Part shown: positions 1-6,123 of the stretch, piece by piece
Position numbering within the stretch: position 1 is the stretch's first letter
Layout of the letters: the number at the start of each line of letters is the position of its first letter
Source of the DNA: CAYPKW01 sp964411425
Lineage (GTDB): Bacteria > Pseudomonadota > Alphaproteobacteria > Dongiales > Dongiaceae
DNA length: 7,151 nucleotides
Direction of reading: 5' to 3'
NCBI GenBank assembly: GCA_964411425.1
Contig: CAYPKW010000108.1
Location: 1-7,151, forward strand
Program-made: the position numbers and the translations under genes
The notes under the pieces: generated by a model
Seen by the model: the letters and a program-made list of their open reading frames with translations, nothing else
What the model was told of the DNA's origin: nothing
The model's database searches: none

Positions 1-13
1 TTTCCGCCGCATC

Positions 14-22
14 TGGTATAAT
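14..22 (+). promoter_or_regulatory. Extended -10 promoter element upstream of dnaN
   Basis: The bases TGGTATAAT match the extended -10 consensus TGnTATAAT exactly, with TATAAT at 17-22. A -35 element would lie at or before the left edge of the window, so it cannot be judged. An initiation point near 29 would give dnaN a leader of roughly 110 nt. No other coding sequence is recognisable in 1-137, so this is the likely promoter of the dnaN-recF-gyrB operon. The AT-rich hexamer stands out in G+C-rich surroundings. Confidence 0.6.
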
Positions 23-41
23 CCCTCGACCGGCGCGACAA

Positions 42-54
42 GCCGTTGAACGGC
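42..54. repeat. 13-nt palindrome in the dnaN leader
   Basis: GCCGTT and AACGGC form a perfect inverted repeat around one central G. It begins about 20 nt after the -10 hexamer, so it would sit early in the transcribed leader. It could be a protein-binding site; as an RNA hairpin it would be too tight. Its role is unknown. Confidence 0.4.
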
Positions 55-137
55 CGTCCTCCAGGCCCGGCGGTGGGCGGTAGGACAATGGCCGCGCGCG
101 GCCGAAGCGCCATCCCAGCCCGATCGTCCGGAGCGCC

Positions 138-1253
138 ATGAAGCTCACCGTAGAACGCAGCGCACTCCTGAAGTCGCTGGCCCACGTGCAGAGCGTGGTC
201 GAGCGGCGCACCACCATCCCCATTCTCGGCAACGTGCTGCTGGAGGCGCGCGACGGCGGCTTCAGCCTCACCTCCACCGACATGGACCTCACCATCGTCG
301 AGACGGTGGCCGCCTCCGTCGGCGAAGCGGGCGACACCACGGCGCCCGCCCACACGCTCCACGACATCGTGCGCAAGCTGCCGGAGGGTGCCGAAGTGCA
401 GATGACGGCCGACGGCAGCAACCAGCTCGCGCTGCGCGCCGGGCGGTCGCGCTTCAGCCTGCCGACGCTGCCCAGGGACGACTTCCCGGTGGCCGCCGCG
501 GCCCAGTTGCCGCACGAGTTCTCGCTGTCGGCGAGTGAGCTCATCGCGCTCGTCGATCGCACGGGCTTCGCCATCTCCACCGAGGAGACCCGCTATTACC
601 TCAACGGCATCTATCTGCACGGCCATGCCGCCGGCGAACACAAGATGCTGCGGGCGGTCGCCACCGACGGCCATCGGCTGGCCCGCTTCGAGATGCCGCT
701 CCCGGTCGGCGCCGCCGACATGCCGGGCATCATCGTGCCGCGCAAGACGGTGGGCGAGCTGCGCCGGCTCTTGGGCGAGAGCGAGGAACGGGTGGACGTG
801 GCGCTGAGCGACAGCCGCATCCGCTTCGCCCTCGGCCCCGTCGTGCTCACCTCCAAGCTGATCGACGGGACGTTCCCCGATTACCAGCGGGTGATACCGA
901 CCGGCAACGACAAGGTCTTGACCGTGGCGACGAAAGCGTTCGCCTTGGCGGTGGATCGGGTGTCCACCATCTCCAGCGAGAAGTCGCGCGCGGTGAAGCT
1001 CGCCCTCAAACCCAACTCCCTCACCCTTTCAGCGATCAGCCCGGACAGCGGCAGCGCCAGCGAGGACCTCGAAGTCGACTATGGCGGCGGCAACCTGGAG
1101 ATCGGCTTCAACGCCCGCTATCTGCTCGATATCGCGCAGCAGATCCAGGGCGACAGCGCCCAGCTCAAGTTCGCCGACGCCGCCTCGCCGACGATCTTGA
1201 GCGAGGTGAGCGACGCGAGCGCGCTCTACGTTCTGATGCCGATGCGGGTCTGA
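138..1253 (+). CDS. dnaN: DNA polymerase III subunit beta (sliding clamp)
   Basis: This encodes the ring-shaped dimeric clamp that encircles DNA and tethers DNA polymerase III and other clamp-binding proteins during replication. The 371 residues match the usual length of alphaproteobacterial DnaN and divide into three similar domains (about 1-120, 128-247 and 250-371). Recognisable family segments are the N-terminal MKLTVER, RTTIPILGNVLL at 24-35, LPTLPRDDFP at 108-117, ETRYYLNGIYLH at 150-161, ATDGHRLA at 175-182, IDGTFPDYQRVIP at 242-254, and the clamp-type C-terminus YVLMPMRV, which contributes to the partner-binding cleft. The ATG at 138 is chosen because it starts the conserved N-terminus and has GGAG at 130-133, a slightly short 4-nt spacing. 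It is the first gene of the dnaN-recF-gyrB operon. The gene is intact and ordinary. Confidence 0.97.
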   Translation: MKLTVERSALLKSLAHVQSVVERRTTIPILGNVLLEARDGGFSLTSTDMDLTIVETVAASVGEAGDTTAPAHTLHDIVRKLPEGAEVQMTADGSNQLALRAGRSRFSLPTLPRDDFPVAAAAQLPHEFSLSASELIALVDRTGFAISTEETRYYLNGIYLHGHAAGEHKMLRAVATDGHRLARFEMPLPVGAADMPGIIVPRKTVGELRRLLGESEERVDVALSDSRIRFALGPVVLTSKLIDGTFPDYQRVIPTGNDKVLTVATKAFALAVDRVSTISSEKSRAVKLALKPNSLTLSAISPDSGSASEDLEVDYGGGNLEIGFNARYLLDIAQQIQGDSAQLKFADAASPTILSEVSDASALYVLMPMRV

Positions 1254-1326
1254 GGGGCGGCCGATTCTCTCCCCGCCGACACGATCGATCGGGCTTGCGC
1301 CGTCCGCCTCGCGCGCCGAGGCGCCG

Positions 1327-2442
1327 ACGTGGCTCGCCCGGCTGTCGCTCGCCCGCTTCCGCTCCTATGCCGAGGCTGCGCTCGAGGTCGATCCGCGCCC
1401 GGTGGTGCTGACCGGGCCCAACGGGGCCGGCAAGACCAACCTGCTGGAAGCGATCTCGCTGCTGGCGCCGGGCCGCGGCCTGCGCCGGGCGCGGCTTGCC
1501 GACATGGACCGCCGGTCGGCGGGCGAGGCCCACGGGCAGTGGGCGATCGCCGCCCGGCTCGCCGGACCCGCCCCGGCCGAGATCGGCACGTCGCATGAGG
1601 CGGCACCGGAGGGCGGCCGCCGTGTCGTCAAGATCGACGGCCGCTTTCAGCGCGGCCAGGCGGCGCTTGCCGAGGTGGCCGCCGTCGCCTGGCTCACGCC
1701 GGCCATGGACCGGCTGTTCGCCGGAGGGGCGGGCGAGCGCCGGCGCTTCCTCGACCGGCTGGTCCTCGGCTTCCATCCCGGCCATGCGGAGCGGGTCGCG
1801 GCCTACGATCATGCCATGAGCGAGCGCGGCCGGCTGTTGCGGGCGCCGGGTGCATTCGACGCCGCGTGGCTCGGCGCGCTTGAGTCCCGCATGGCGGCGG
1901 GCGGCATCGCGATCGCCGCGGCGCGGCGCGACACCATCGCCCGGCTCAACCGCCATAGCGCCGACGGCGAGTTCCCGCGCGCTAGCCTGTCGCTCGCCGG
2001 CGAGGTCGACGGCTGGCTCGACCGCATGCCGGCGCTGGCGGCCGAGGAGGCGCTCGCCCAACGCCTCGCGGGCTCGCGCGCGCGCGACCGCGAGCTGGGC
2101 GGGGCCGAGGCGGGTCCGCACCGCAGCGATCTCATCGCCGCTGGCGATGCGCCGGCGGCCGAGTGCTCGACCGGCGAGCAGAAAGCGCTGCTCATTGCCA
2201 TCCTCCTCGCCCATGCGCGGGCGCTGGCGGCCGCGCGCGGCTCGGCGCCGATCCTGCTGCTCGACGAGGTGTGCGCCCATCTCGACGCCCAGCGGCGCGG
2301 CGCCCTGTTCGAGGCGCTGCTGGCCTTGGGCGCCCAGAGCTGGCTCACCGGCACCGACGAGGCGCTGTTCGCCCCACTGGGCGGGGCGGCGCAGTTCTTC
2401 CGGGTGCGCGAGGGCGCGGTGCAAGAGTCACAAGAGTCATGA
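1327..2442 (+). CDS. recF: DNA replication and repair protein RecF, start codon uncertain
   Basis: RecF is an SMC-like ATPase that binds ssDNA-dsDNA junctions and, with RecO and RecR, helps load RecA at gaps. Counting from 1327, the Walker A motif GPNGAGKTN is at 30-38, the signature STGEQKALL starts at 281, and the Walker B ILLLDEV has D313 and E314, followed by the D-loop region AHLD. The conserved beta strand LARLSLARFRSY lies at 3-14, so coding must begin before the GTG at 1402, the first standard start codon in this frame. The frame is open back to a TGA at 1234-1236, but between there and 1402 it has no ATG, GTG or TTG. I place the start at ACG 1327, which aligns with Met1 of E. coli RecF and has GAGG at 1318-1321. 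An ATT at 1264, preceded by GAGGGG at 1252-1257, is an alternative (392 aa). A start at 1402 would give 346 aa and lose the first strand. The 3' end overlaps gyrB by 4 nt. Confidence 0.9.
   Translation, partial: TWLARLSLARFRSYAEAALEVDPRPVVLTGPNGAGKTNLLEAISLLAPGRGLRRARLADMDRRSAGEAHGQWAIAARLAGPAPAEIGTSHEAAPEGGRRVVKIDGRFQRGQAALAEVAAVAWLTPAMDRLFAGGAGERRRFLDRLVLGFHPGHAERVAAYDHAMSERGRLLRAPGAFDAAWLGALESRMAAGGIAIAAARRDTIARLNRHSADGEFPRASLSLAGEVDGWLDRMPALAAEEALAQRLAGSRARDRELGGAEAGPHRSDLIAAGDAPAAECSTGEQKALLIAILLAHARALAAARGSAPILLLDEVCAHLDAQRRGALFEALLALGAQSWLTGTDEALFAPLGGAAQFFRVREGAVQESQES
2422..2439 (+). repeat. Perfect 9-bp tandem duplication at the recF-gyrB junction
   Basis: CAAGAGTCA occurs twice in direct succession (2422-2430 and 2431-2439). 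It is in frame and encodes the last six RecF residues, QESQES. The final A of the second copy is also the first base of the gyrB ATG. Each copy carries AAGAG, a weak Shine-Dalgarno-like string, but only the second could serve gyrB, at about 2 nt spacing. Confidence 0.85.
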
Positions 2443-4877
2443 GCGAGCCAGCCGCCGAGCCGGGTCCCGAGGCCGCCGAATACGACGCCGCGTCCATCAA
2501 GGTGCTGCGCGGGCTCGACGCGGTGCGCAAGCGCCCCGGCATGTACATCGGCGACACCGACGACGGCTCCGGCCTTCATCACATGGTCTACGAGGTGGTG
2601 GACAACGCGATCGACGAGACGCTGGCGGGGTACTGCGACCGCATCGACGTGACGCTGAACGGCGACGGCTCGGTCACCGTGCGCGACAACGGGCGCGGGA
2701 TTCCGGTGGACATCCACGCCGAAGAGGGCGTCTCGGCGGCCGAGGTCATCATGACCCATCTGCACGCCGGCGGAAAGTTCGACCAGAGCTCCTACAAGGT
2801 GGCCGGCGGGCTGCACGGCGTCGGCGTGTCGGTGGTGAACGCGCTTTCGGAGGCGCTCGATTTGCGCATCTGGCGCGACGGCACGGAGTATTTCATGCGC
2901 TTCCTCAACGGCAACCCGGAGGCGCCTCTCTCCGCCGTCGGCCCGGCGCCGGACGGGCCGCGGCGCGGCACCGAGATCACCTTCCTGCCTTCGCACAAGG
3001 TGTTCACCAAGACCGAGTACGACTACGCCACCCTGGAGCACCGTTTGCGCGAGCTCGCCTTCCTCAATTCCGGCGTGCGGCTGTTCCTGACCGACGCCCG
3101 CGGCATCGAGCCCGGCTCCGTCGAACTGCATTACGAGGGCGGCCTCGAGGCCTTCGTGCGCTATCTCGACCGCACCAAGACCGCGCTCAGCCCCGTCATC
3201 GGGTTCGTGGCGGAGCGCGAGGGGACGGTTGTCGAGGTCGCCATGGAGTGGACCGACAGCTACCACGAGGCCATGCTGTGCTTCACCAACAACATCCCGC
3301 AGCGCGACGGCGGCACGCATCTCGCGGGCTTCCGGGCGGCGCTCACCCGGCAAGTCAACCAGTACGCGAGCGACAGCGGCATCGCCAAGCGCGAGAAGGT
3401 GCAGCTCACCGGGGACGACGCGCGCGAGGGGCTTACCGCGGTGCTGTCCTGCAAACTGGCGGACCCGAAGTTCTCGTCGCAGACCAAGGACAAGCTGGTG
3501 TCCTCGGAAGTGCGCCCGCTGGTCGAGCAGATCGTCAGCGACAAGCTCGGCCAATGGTTCGAGGAGCACCCGAGCGAGGCCCGGCGCGTGATCGCCAAGG
3601 TGGTGGAGGCGGCGGCCGCGCGCGAGGCGGCGAGGAAGGCGCGCGACCTCACCCGGCGCAAGGGCGCCCTCGACATGGCCTCGCTGCCCGGCAAGCTGTC
3701 CGAGTGCCAGGAGCGCGACCCGGCATTGACCGAACTGTTCCTGGTCGAGGGCGAATCGGCCGGCGGCTCGGCCAAGCTCGGCCGCGACCGGCGGTTCCAG
3801 GCGATCCTCGCCTTGAAGGGCAAGATCCTGAACGTGGAGCGGGCGCGGTTCGACAAGATGCTGGGCTCGGCCGAGATCGGCACCATGATCGCGGCCTTGG
3901 GCACCGGCATCGGGCGCGAGGATTTCGACATCGCCAAGACCCGCTACCACAAGATCATCATCATGACCGACGCCGACGTGGACGGCTCGCACATCCGCAC
4001 GCTGATCCTGACGTTCTTCTACCGGCAGATGCCGGAGATCATCGAGAAAGGCTACCTCTACATCGCCCAGCCGCCTCTTTACCGGGTGAAGCGCGGCGCC
4101 TCGGAGCGGTACCTCAAGGACGAGAAGGCGTTCGAGGAGTTCGTCGTCGACGAGGGGCTGTCGGGCGCGGCGCTCATTCTGCACGACGGCAGCCAGCGGG
4201 CCGGCGCCGACCTGAAGGAGCTGCTGGAGCACGCCCGCCTGGTCCGTGCGCTGTTGGATTCGATCGGCCGCCGCTACGCCAAGTTCGTGATCGAGCAGGC
4301 GGCGATCCTGGGCGCGCTCAACCCGGACGTGCTGACGACGCCCGAGCGCGGCCGCAGCGTGGCGGACTATCTGGCTCGCCGGCTCGATGGGTTGACGCCG
4401 GCGGTCGAACGCGGCTGGCGGGGCGAGCCCACGCCGGACCGCGGCTTGCGGGTGTTCCGCACCTTCCGCGGGGTGAAGGAGAGCTACACCATCGACGGCC
4501 CGCTCATCCGCTCGGCCGAGGCGCGCAAATTGAACGACATGCGCGACGAGCTGCAGCTCGTCTACCAGTATCCGCCGAAGCTCCGGCGCAAGGACGAGAC
4601 GCTGGAGGCGCGCGGGCCTGGCGAGCTGCTGGAGCAGGTGCTGGCGATCGGCCGGCGCGGGTTGACGATCCAGCGCTACAAGGGGCTGGGCGAGATGAAC
4701 CCGGAGCAGCTCTGGCAGACCACCCTCGACCCCAACGCGCGCACGCTCCTGCAGGTGCGCGTCAGCCACGTGGACGAGGCGGAGGAGGTGTTTTCGACGT
4801 TGATGGGCGACGTGGTCGAGCCGCGGCGCGAGTTCATCCAGGCAAACGCGCTCAACGTGGTGAACCTCGACGTCTGA
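2439..4877 (+). CDS. gyrB: DNA gyrase subunit B
   Basis: This is the ATPase subunit of DNA gyrase, which with GyrA introduces negative supercoils using ATP. The 812 residues match Gram-negative GyrB. The GHKL ATPase domain shows YEVVDNAIDE at 51-60 (general base E52, Mg-binding N56), RDNGRGIP at 82-89, the lid GGLHGVGVS at 123-131, and QTKDK at 348-352 with the ATP-contacting lysine. The TOPRIM domain has EGES at 437-440, LKGKILN at 459-465, and TDADVDGSH at 510-518 with metal-binding acidic residues D511, D513 and D515. A Gram-negative-type insert follows (roughly 555-735), then the tail motif RYKGLGEMNPEQLW at 746-759. ATG 2439 is chosen because the GyrB N-terminus begins just after it and it overlaps the recF stop as ATGA, suggesting translational coupling. 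An oddity is EGES where E. coli GyrB has EGDS (Asp426). Confidence 0.98.
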   Translation: MSEPAAEPGPEAAEYDAASIKVLRGLDAVRKRPGMYIGDTDDGSGLHHMVYEVVDNAIDETLAGYCDRIDVTLNGDGSVTVRDNGRGIPVDIHAEEGVSAAEVIMTHLHAGGKFDQSSYKVAGGLHGVGVSVVNALSEALDLRIWRDGTEYFMRFLNGNPEAPLSAVGPAPDGPRRGTEITFLPSHKVFTKTEYDYATLEHRLRELAFLNSGVRLFLTDARGIEPGSVELHYEGGLEAFVRYLDRTKTALSPVIGFVAEREGTVVEVAMEWTDSYHEAMLCFTNNIPQRDGGTHLAGFRAALTRQVNQYASDSGIAKREKVQLTGDDAREGLTAVLSCKLADPKFSSQTKDKLVSSEVRPLVEQIVSDKLGQWFEEHPSEARRVIAKVVEAAAAREAARKARDLTRRKGALDMASLPGKLSECQERDPALTELFLVEGESAGGSAKLGRDRRFQAILALKGKILNVERARFDKMLGSAEIGTMIAALGTGIGREDFDIAKTRYHKIIIMTDADVDGSHIRTLILTFFYRQMPEIIEKGYLYIAQPPLYRVKRGASERYLKDEKAFEEFVVDEGLSGAALILHDGSQRAGADLKELLEHARLVRALLDSIGRRYAKFVIEQAAILGALNPDVLTTPERGRSVADYLARRLDGLTPAVERGWRGEPTPDRGLRVFRTFRGVKESYTIDGPLIRSAEARKLNDMRDELQLVYQYPPKLRRKDETLEARGPGELLEQVLAIGRRGLTIQRYKGLGEMNPEQLWQTTLDPNARTLLQVRVSHVDEAEEVFSTLMGDVVEPRREFIQANALNVVNLDV

Positions 4878-4934
4878 ACGGGGGCCGCCGCGCCGGCCGG
4901 GGCCGCGCAAGCCGCGACCCGCTTGGCCGGCGCC

Positions 4935-4954
4935 CGCTTGGCGCTCCCCAAGCG
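4935..4954 (+). terminator. gyrB: Hairpin downstream of gyrB, possible terminator
   Basis: CGCTTGG (4935-4941) and CCAAGCG (4948-4954) form a perfect 7-bp stem with a 6-nt loop, 57 bases after the gyrB stop. A further CGCTTGG at 4920-4926 could compete for the right arm. The sequence after the stem is purine-rich (AGAGGGAAGAAAA) with no T-run, so this is not a classical intrinsic terminator. It may instead be a 3'-end stabilising structure or work with Rho. Confidence 0.35.
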
Positions 4955-4998
4955 AGAGGGAAGAAAATTCGACGACCGACCCCATGCGCAGCGGGCGA

Positions 4999-5017
4999 GC
5001 GACATGGCGGATGTCGC
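4999..5017. repeat. Second gyrB-downstream hairpin, 7-bp stem
   Basis: GCGACAT (4999-5005) and ATGTCGC (5011-5017) are perfect inverted arms around GGCGG. The right arm overlaps a second inverted repeat, TGTC (5012-5015) with GACA (5024-5027), separated by 8 bases. No T-run follows on either strand. Its function is unknown; a transcript 3'-end structure or a protein-binding site is possible. Confidence 0.45.
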
Positions 5018-5210
5018 AAATAGGACAGAATTCGCCCAGCGGGGGCGGCGGCGGAGGCCCCGCTACCCGCGCCCGCCCATCCGTCCGCCGGCGGGGAGCA
5101 AGTCCCTTGCCGCCGCCGTCCATGCGTAAAGCAAGGGGTCTAACTATCGATTATCGAGGAACGACCCAAATTACCGCGGAACGGCGCCATTTTTTGGCCG
5201 GTCGGCAGTG

Positions 5211-5280
5211 CTTCACAATGTCAAACAGCGCCCGCCCGCGGGGCGGATCCTCGGCGGGCCTTCGCCCGCGGCCTCGAGGC
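5211..5280 (-). promoter_or_regulatory. rRNA-leader-like segment with boxA, no 16S downstream
   Basis: Read on the minus strand from the expected transcription start near 5280, the segment has two compact hairpins. The first is GCGGGC-GAAG-GCCCGC (5254-5269); the second is CCGCCC-CGC-GGGCGG (5232-5246). They are followed by GCTGTTTGACATTGTGAAG (5229-5211). This last stretch matches the E. coli rrn boxA TGCTCTTTAACAA at 9 of 13 positions (5218-5230). From memory it is closer still to alphaproteobacterial 16S leaders of the form GCTCTTTGACATnGTGAA. A hairpin followed by boxA is the usual order of rRNA antitermination signals. What should follow, a 16S gene, is absent: transcription would run into the 3' end of gyrB within about 335 nt of the boxA. 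It may be a remnant of a lost rrn operon, a recombination product, or the promoter and leader of an undescribed small RNA. Confidence 0.55.
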
Positions 5281-5286
5281 GACCCC

Positions 5287-5314
5287 ACTATAGGAACTTT
5301 TTCACGCGTGTCAA
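5287..5314 (-). promoter_or_regulatory. Strong sigma-70-type promoter on the minus strand
   Basis: On the minus strand, TTGACA (5314-5309) is followed by a 16-nt spacer (5308-5293) and TATAGT (5292-5287). That is a perfect -35 and a -10 with one mismatch. The next bases are GGGGTC, a G+C-rich discriminator of the kind found at stringently controlled rRNA promoters. It points away from vapC and towards the gyrB 3' end, and lies about 110 bp beyond the vapC stop. A chance match this good is unlikely in such G+C-rich DNA. Confidence 0.7.
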
Positions 5315-5327
5315 GGGAACCGTTCCC
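5315..5327. repeat. Palindrome abutting the -35 element
   Basis: GGGAAC and GTTCCC form a perfect 13-nt palindrome around one central base. It is immediately adjacent to the upstream edge of the minus-strand TTGACA. The position suits an activator or repressor site for that promoter. No regulator can be named from the sequence. Confidence 0.45.
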
Positions 5328-5339
5328 AGGCAGCCCGAT

Positions 5340-5380
5340 GCTGCCGGCGATATGGGGGCCTGCTCGCGGGCGCCGGCAGC
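5340..5380. repeat. 10-bp inverted repeat between vapC and the rRNA-type promoter
   Basis: GCTGCCGGCG (5340-5349) and CGCCGGCAGC (5371-5380) are perfect inverted arms with a 21-nt loop. The left arm can also pair in part with GCAGC at 5330-5334, giving a competing stem. It lies 46 nt past the vapC stop and could end or protect the vapC transcript. No T-run follows on the minus strand, so intrinsic termination is not supported. Confidence 0.4.
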
Positions 5381-5425
5381 CACCGGCGGCGGTCTGCGAA
5401 TCCTCAGCATCGCAGCAGAATTCCC

Positions 5426-5854
5426 TCACGACGGCTTCCGACGGCGGGGTGCGGTGAAGGGGTCCAGGGTCGCCACCCCCGTCGGGGCGAAGTCCGACAC
5501 GTTGCGCGTCGCCACGATGATCCCGTGTTCAAGCGCGGTGGCCGCGATCGCCAGATCGAGACCCTTGTTACCGGTCTCGGCGGCGAGCCGCCCCCAGCGG
5601 CGCGCGATGCCGACGGTGAGCGGCAGGACGCGGTCGCCGTAAGCGCGCAGCGTCACGTCGAGCCAGTCGGCGAGCGCGGCGGCGAAATCCGGGTTGGCGG
5701 TTCGCTGCCGCTCGATCCCACGCTCGATCTCGCCCACCGTCACGACGCTGAGGAAGAGGTCATCCGGGGAAACGGAGCCGAACCAGGCCACGACACGAGT
5801 GTCGCGCCGGCGCTTGCGGAGCTCGGAGAGAACCATCGTATCGAGGAGATACAT
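5426..5854 (-). CDS. vapC: VapC-like PIN-domain toxin (type II toxin-antitoxin)
   Basis: This is a putative Mg-dependent ribonuclease toxin, held inactive by the antitoxin encoded just upstream. The 142-residue protein is a single PIN domain of ordinary VapC/FitB size. It starts with the typical strand YLLDTMVLSE carrying D5, has GEIERGI at 41-47 (E42), LDLAIAATALEHG at 99-111 (D100), and TRNVSDFAPTGV at 116-127 (D121). These four acidic residues are the expected metal-binding set, so the active site looks intact. ATG 5854 is chosen because it begins directly before the first PIN strand and overlaps the antitoxin stop by one base as TGATG. No good Shine-Dalgarno lies within normal spacing, so translation probably depends on coupling to the antitoxin. 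The C-terminal tail TAPRRRKPS is basic. The cellular RNA target cannot be inferred. Confidence 0.9.
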   Translation of the reverse strand: MYLLDTMVLSELRKRRRDTRVVAWFGSVSPDDLFLSVVTVGEIERGIERQRTANPDFAAALADWLDVTLRAYGDRVLPLTVGIARRWGRLAAETGNKGLDLAIAATALEHGIIVATRNVSDFAPTGVATLDPFTAPRRRKPS

Positions 5855-6111
5855 CAGACGGTGGGCTCGCGCAGGCTCCCCTCCAGGCGCTCGAAGGCGC
5901 CGTCGTCGGCGGGCATCGCCAGGAGATGGCCGACGAAGCTGGGAGCTTTCAGCCGCTCGAGGCGCCGGAGGCGTGCGTAGTCCTCGACGGCGACTACCAC
6001 CACGGCCGGCTTGCCGTGCTTGGTCACGGTCTGCGGCTCGCGGCGGGCGGCCTCGATGACCGCGCTGAAGCGGTTCTTGGCGTCCTGGACCGACCAGGTG
6101 GAGCGGCGCAT
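5854..6111 (-). CDS. Phd/YefM-family antitoxin
   Basis: This is the putative cognate antitoxin of the adjacent PIN toxin. Members of the family bind their own promoter through the N-terminal half and cover the toxin active site with the C-terminal tail. The 85-residue protein shows the Phd/YefM fold signature: W6 leading into DAKNRFSAVIEAA at 10-22, then TVTKHGKPAVVVVAVEDYARL at 28-48 (shown in full here only as a family landmark). The tail from about 57, with FVGHLLAMP and FERLEG, is the likely toxin-binding part. ATG 6111 has AGAGAGG at 6117-6123 with 5-nt spacing, a good ribosome-binding site. The upstream gap to the GNAT stop is only 29 nt and holds most of a perfect 13-bp tandem repeat, the likely operator. 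The family call is firm; I give no gene symbol because naming of Phd-VapC hybrids varies. Confidence 0.88.
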   Translation of the reverse strand: MRRSTWSVQDAKNRFSAVIEAARREPQTVTKHGKPAVVVVAVEDYARLRRLERLKAPSFVGHLLAMPADDGAFERLEGSLREPTV

Positions 6112-6123
6112 GGCGGCCTCTCT

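Larger units (their letters stand above)
4878..5425. other. Intergenic region between convergent gyrB and vapC
   Basis: No convincing protein-coding gene lies in these 548 bases. The gyrB-proximal part holds two short perfect hairpins (4935-4954 and 4999-5017). Around 5136-5167 is a nested inverted repeat: outer arms GGGTC (5136-5140) and GACCC (5163-5167), inner arms TCGA (5147-5150) and TCGA (5154-5157). The part from 5211 to 5314 is a minus-strand promoter and rRNA-type leader. The vapC-proximal part contains a 10-bp inverted repeat (5340-5380). I searched both strands by eye for a 16S 5' end, 5S or tRNA signature and found none. Confidence 0.7.

Noticed and set aside
1329..1598. GTG at 1329 as the recF start
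   Set aside because: It is in a different frame, and that 89-codon product has no RecF features. The RecF pattern in the correct frame begins at once after 1329, leaving no room for a simple frameshift.
1165..2424. 419-codon minus-strand frame opposite recF
   Set aside because: It is a composition-driven shadow of recF with no motif.
1850..5023. 1057-codon open frame on the plus strand in another register
   Set aside because: The translation is Arg/Pro/Ala-rich low complexity and overlaps the conserved recF and gyrB frames.
1809..5123. 1104-codon open frame on the minus strand across recF and gyrB
   Set aside because: It is antisense to two certain genes, rich in Arg, Ala, Gly and Leu, with no recognisable domain. 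Long antisense frames are common in G+C-rich DNA.
5151..5159. TTATCGAGG as a DnaA box marking an origin
   Set aside because: It differs from TTATCCACA at several positions, and no cluster of related 9-mers is present.
5184..5195. GGCGCC followed by six T as an intrinsic terminator
   Set aside because: The only stem is the 6-nt self-complementary GGCGCC, which leaves no loop, and no longer stem could be built in front of the T-run.
5219..5224. A second TTGACA on the minus strand as a further promoter
   Set aside because: At 16-18 nt spacing the sequence downstream is CCGGCC-like, with no -10. The TTGACA is part of the boxA-like block.
5151..5429. 92-codon minus-strand frame whose GTG overlaps the vapC stop as GTGA
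   Set aside because: The overlap is tempting, but the protein resembles no family I know, and the frame runs across the promoter, hairpins and boxA-like segment. Its LFDIVKH string is simply the translation of the boxA region.
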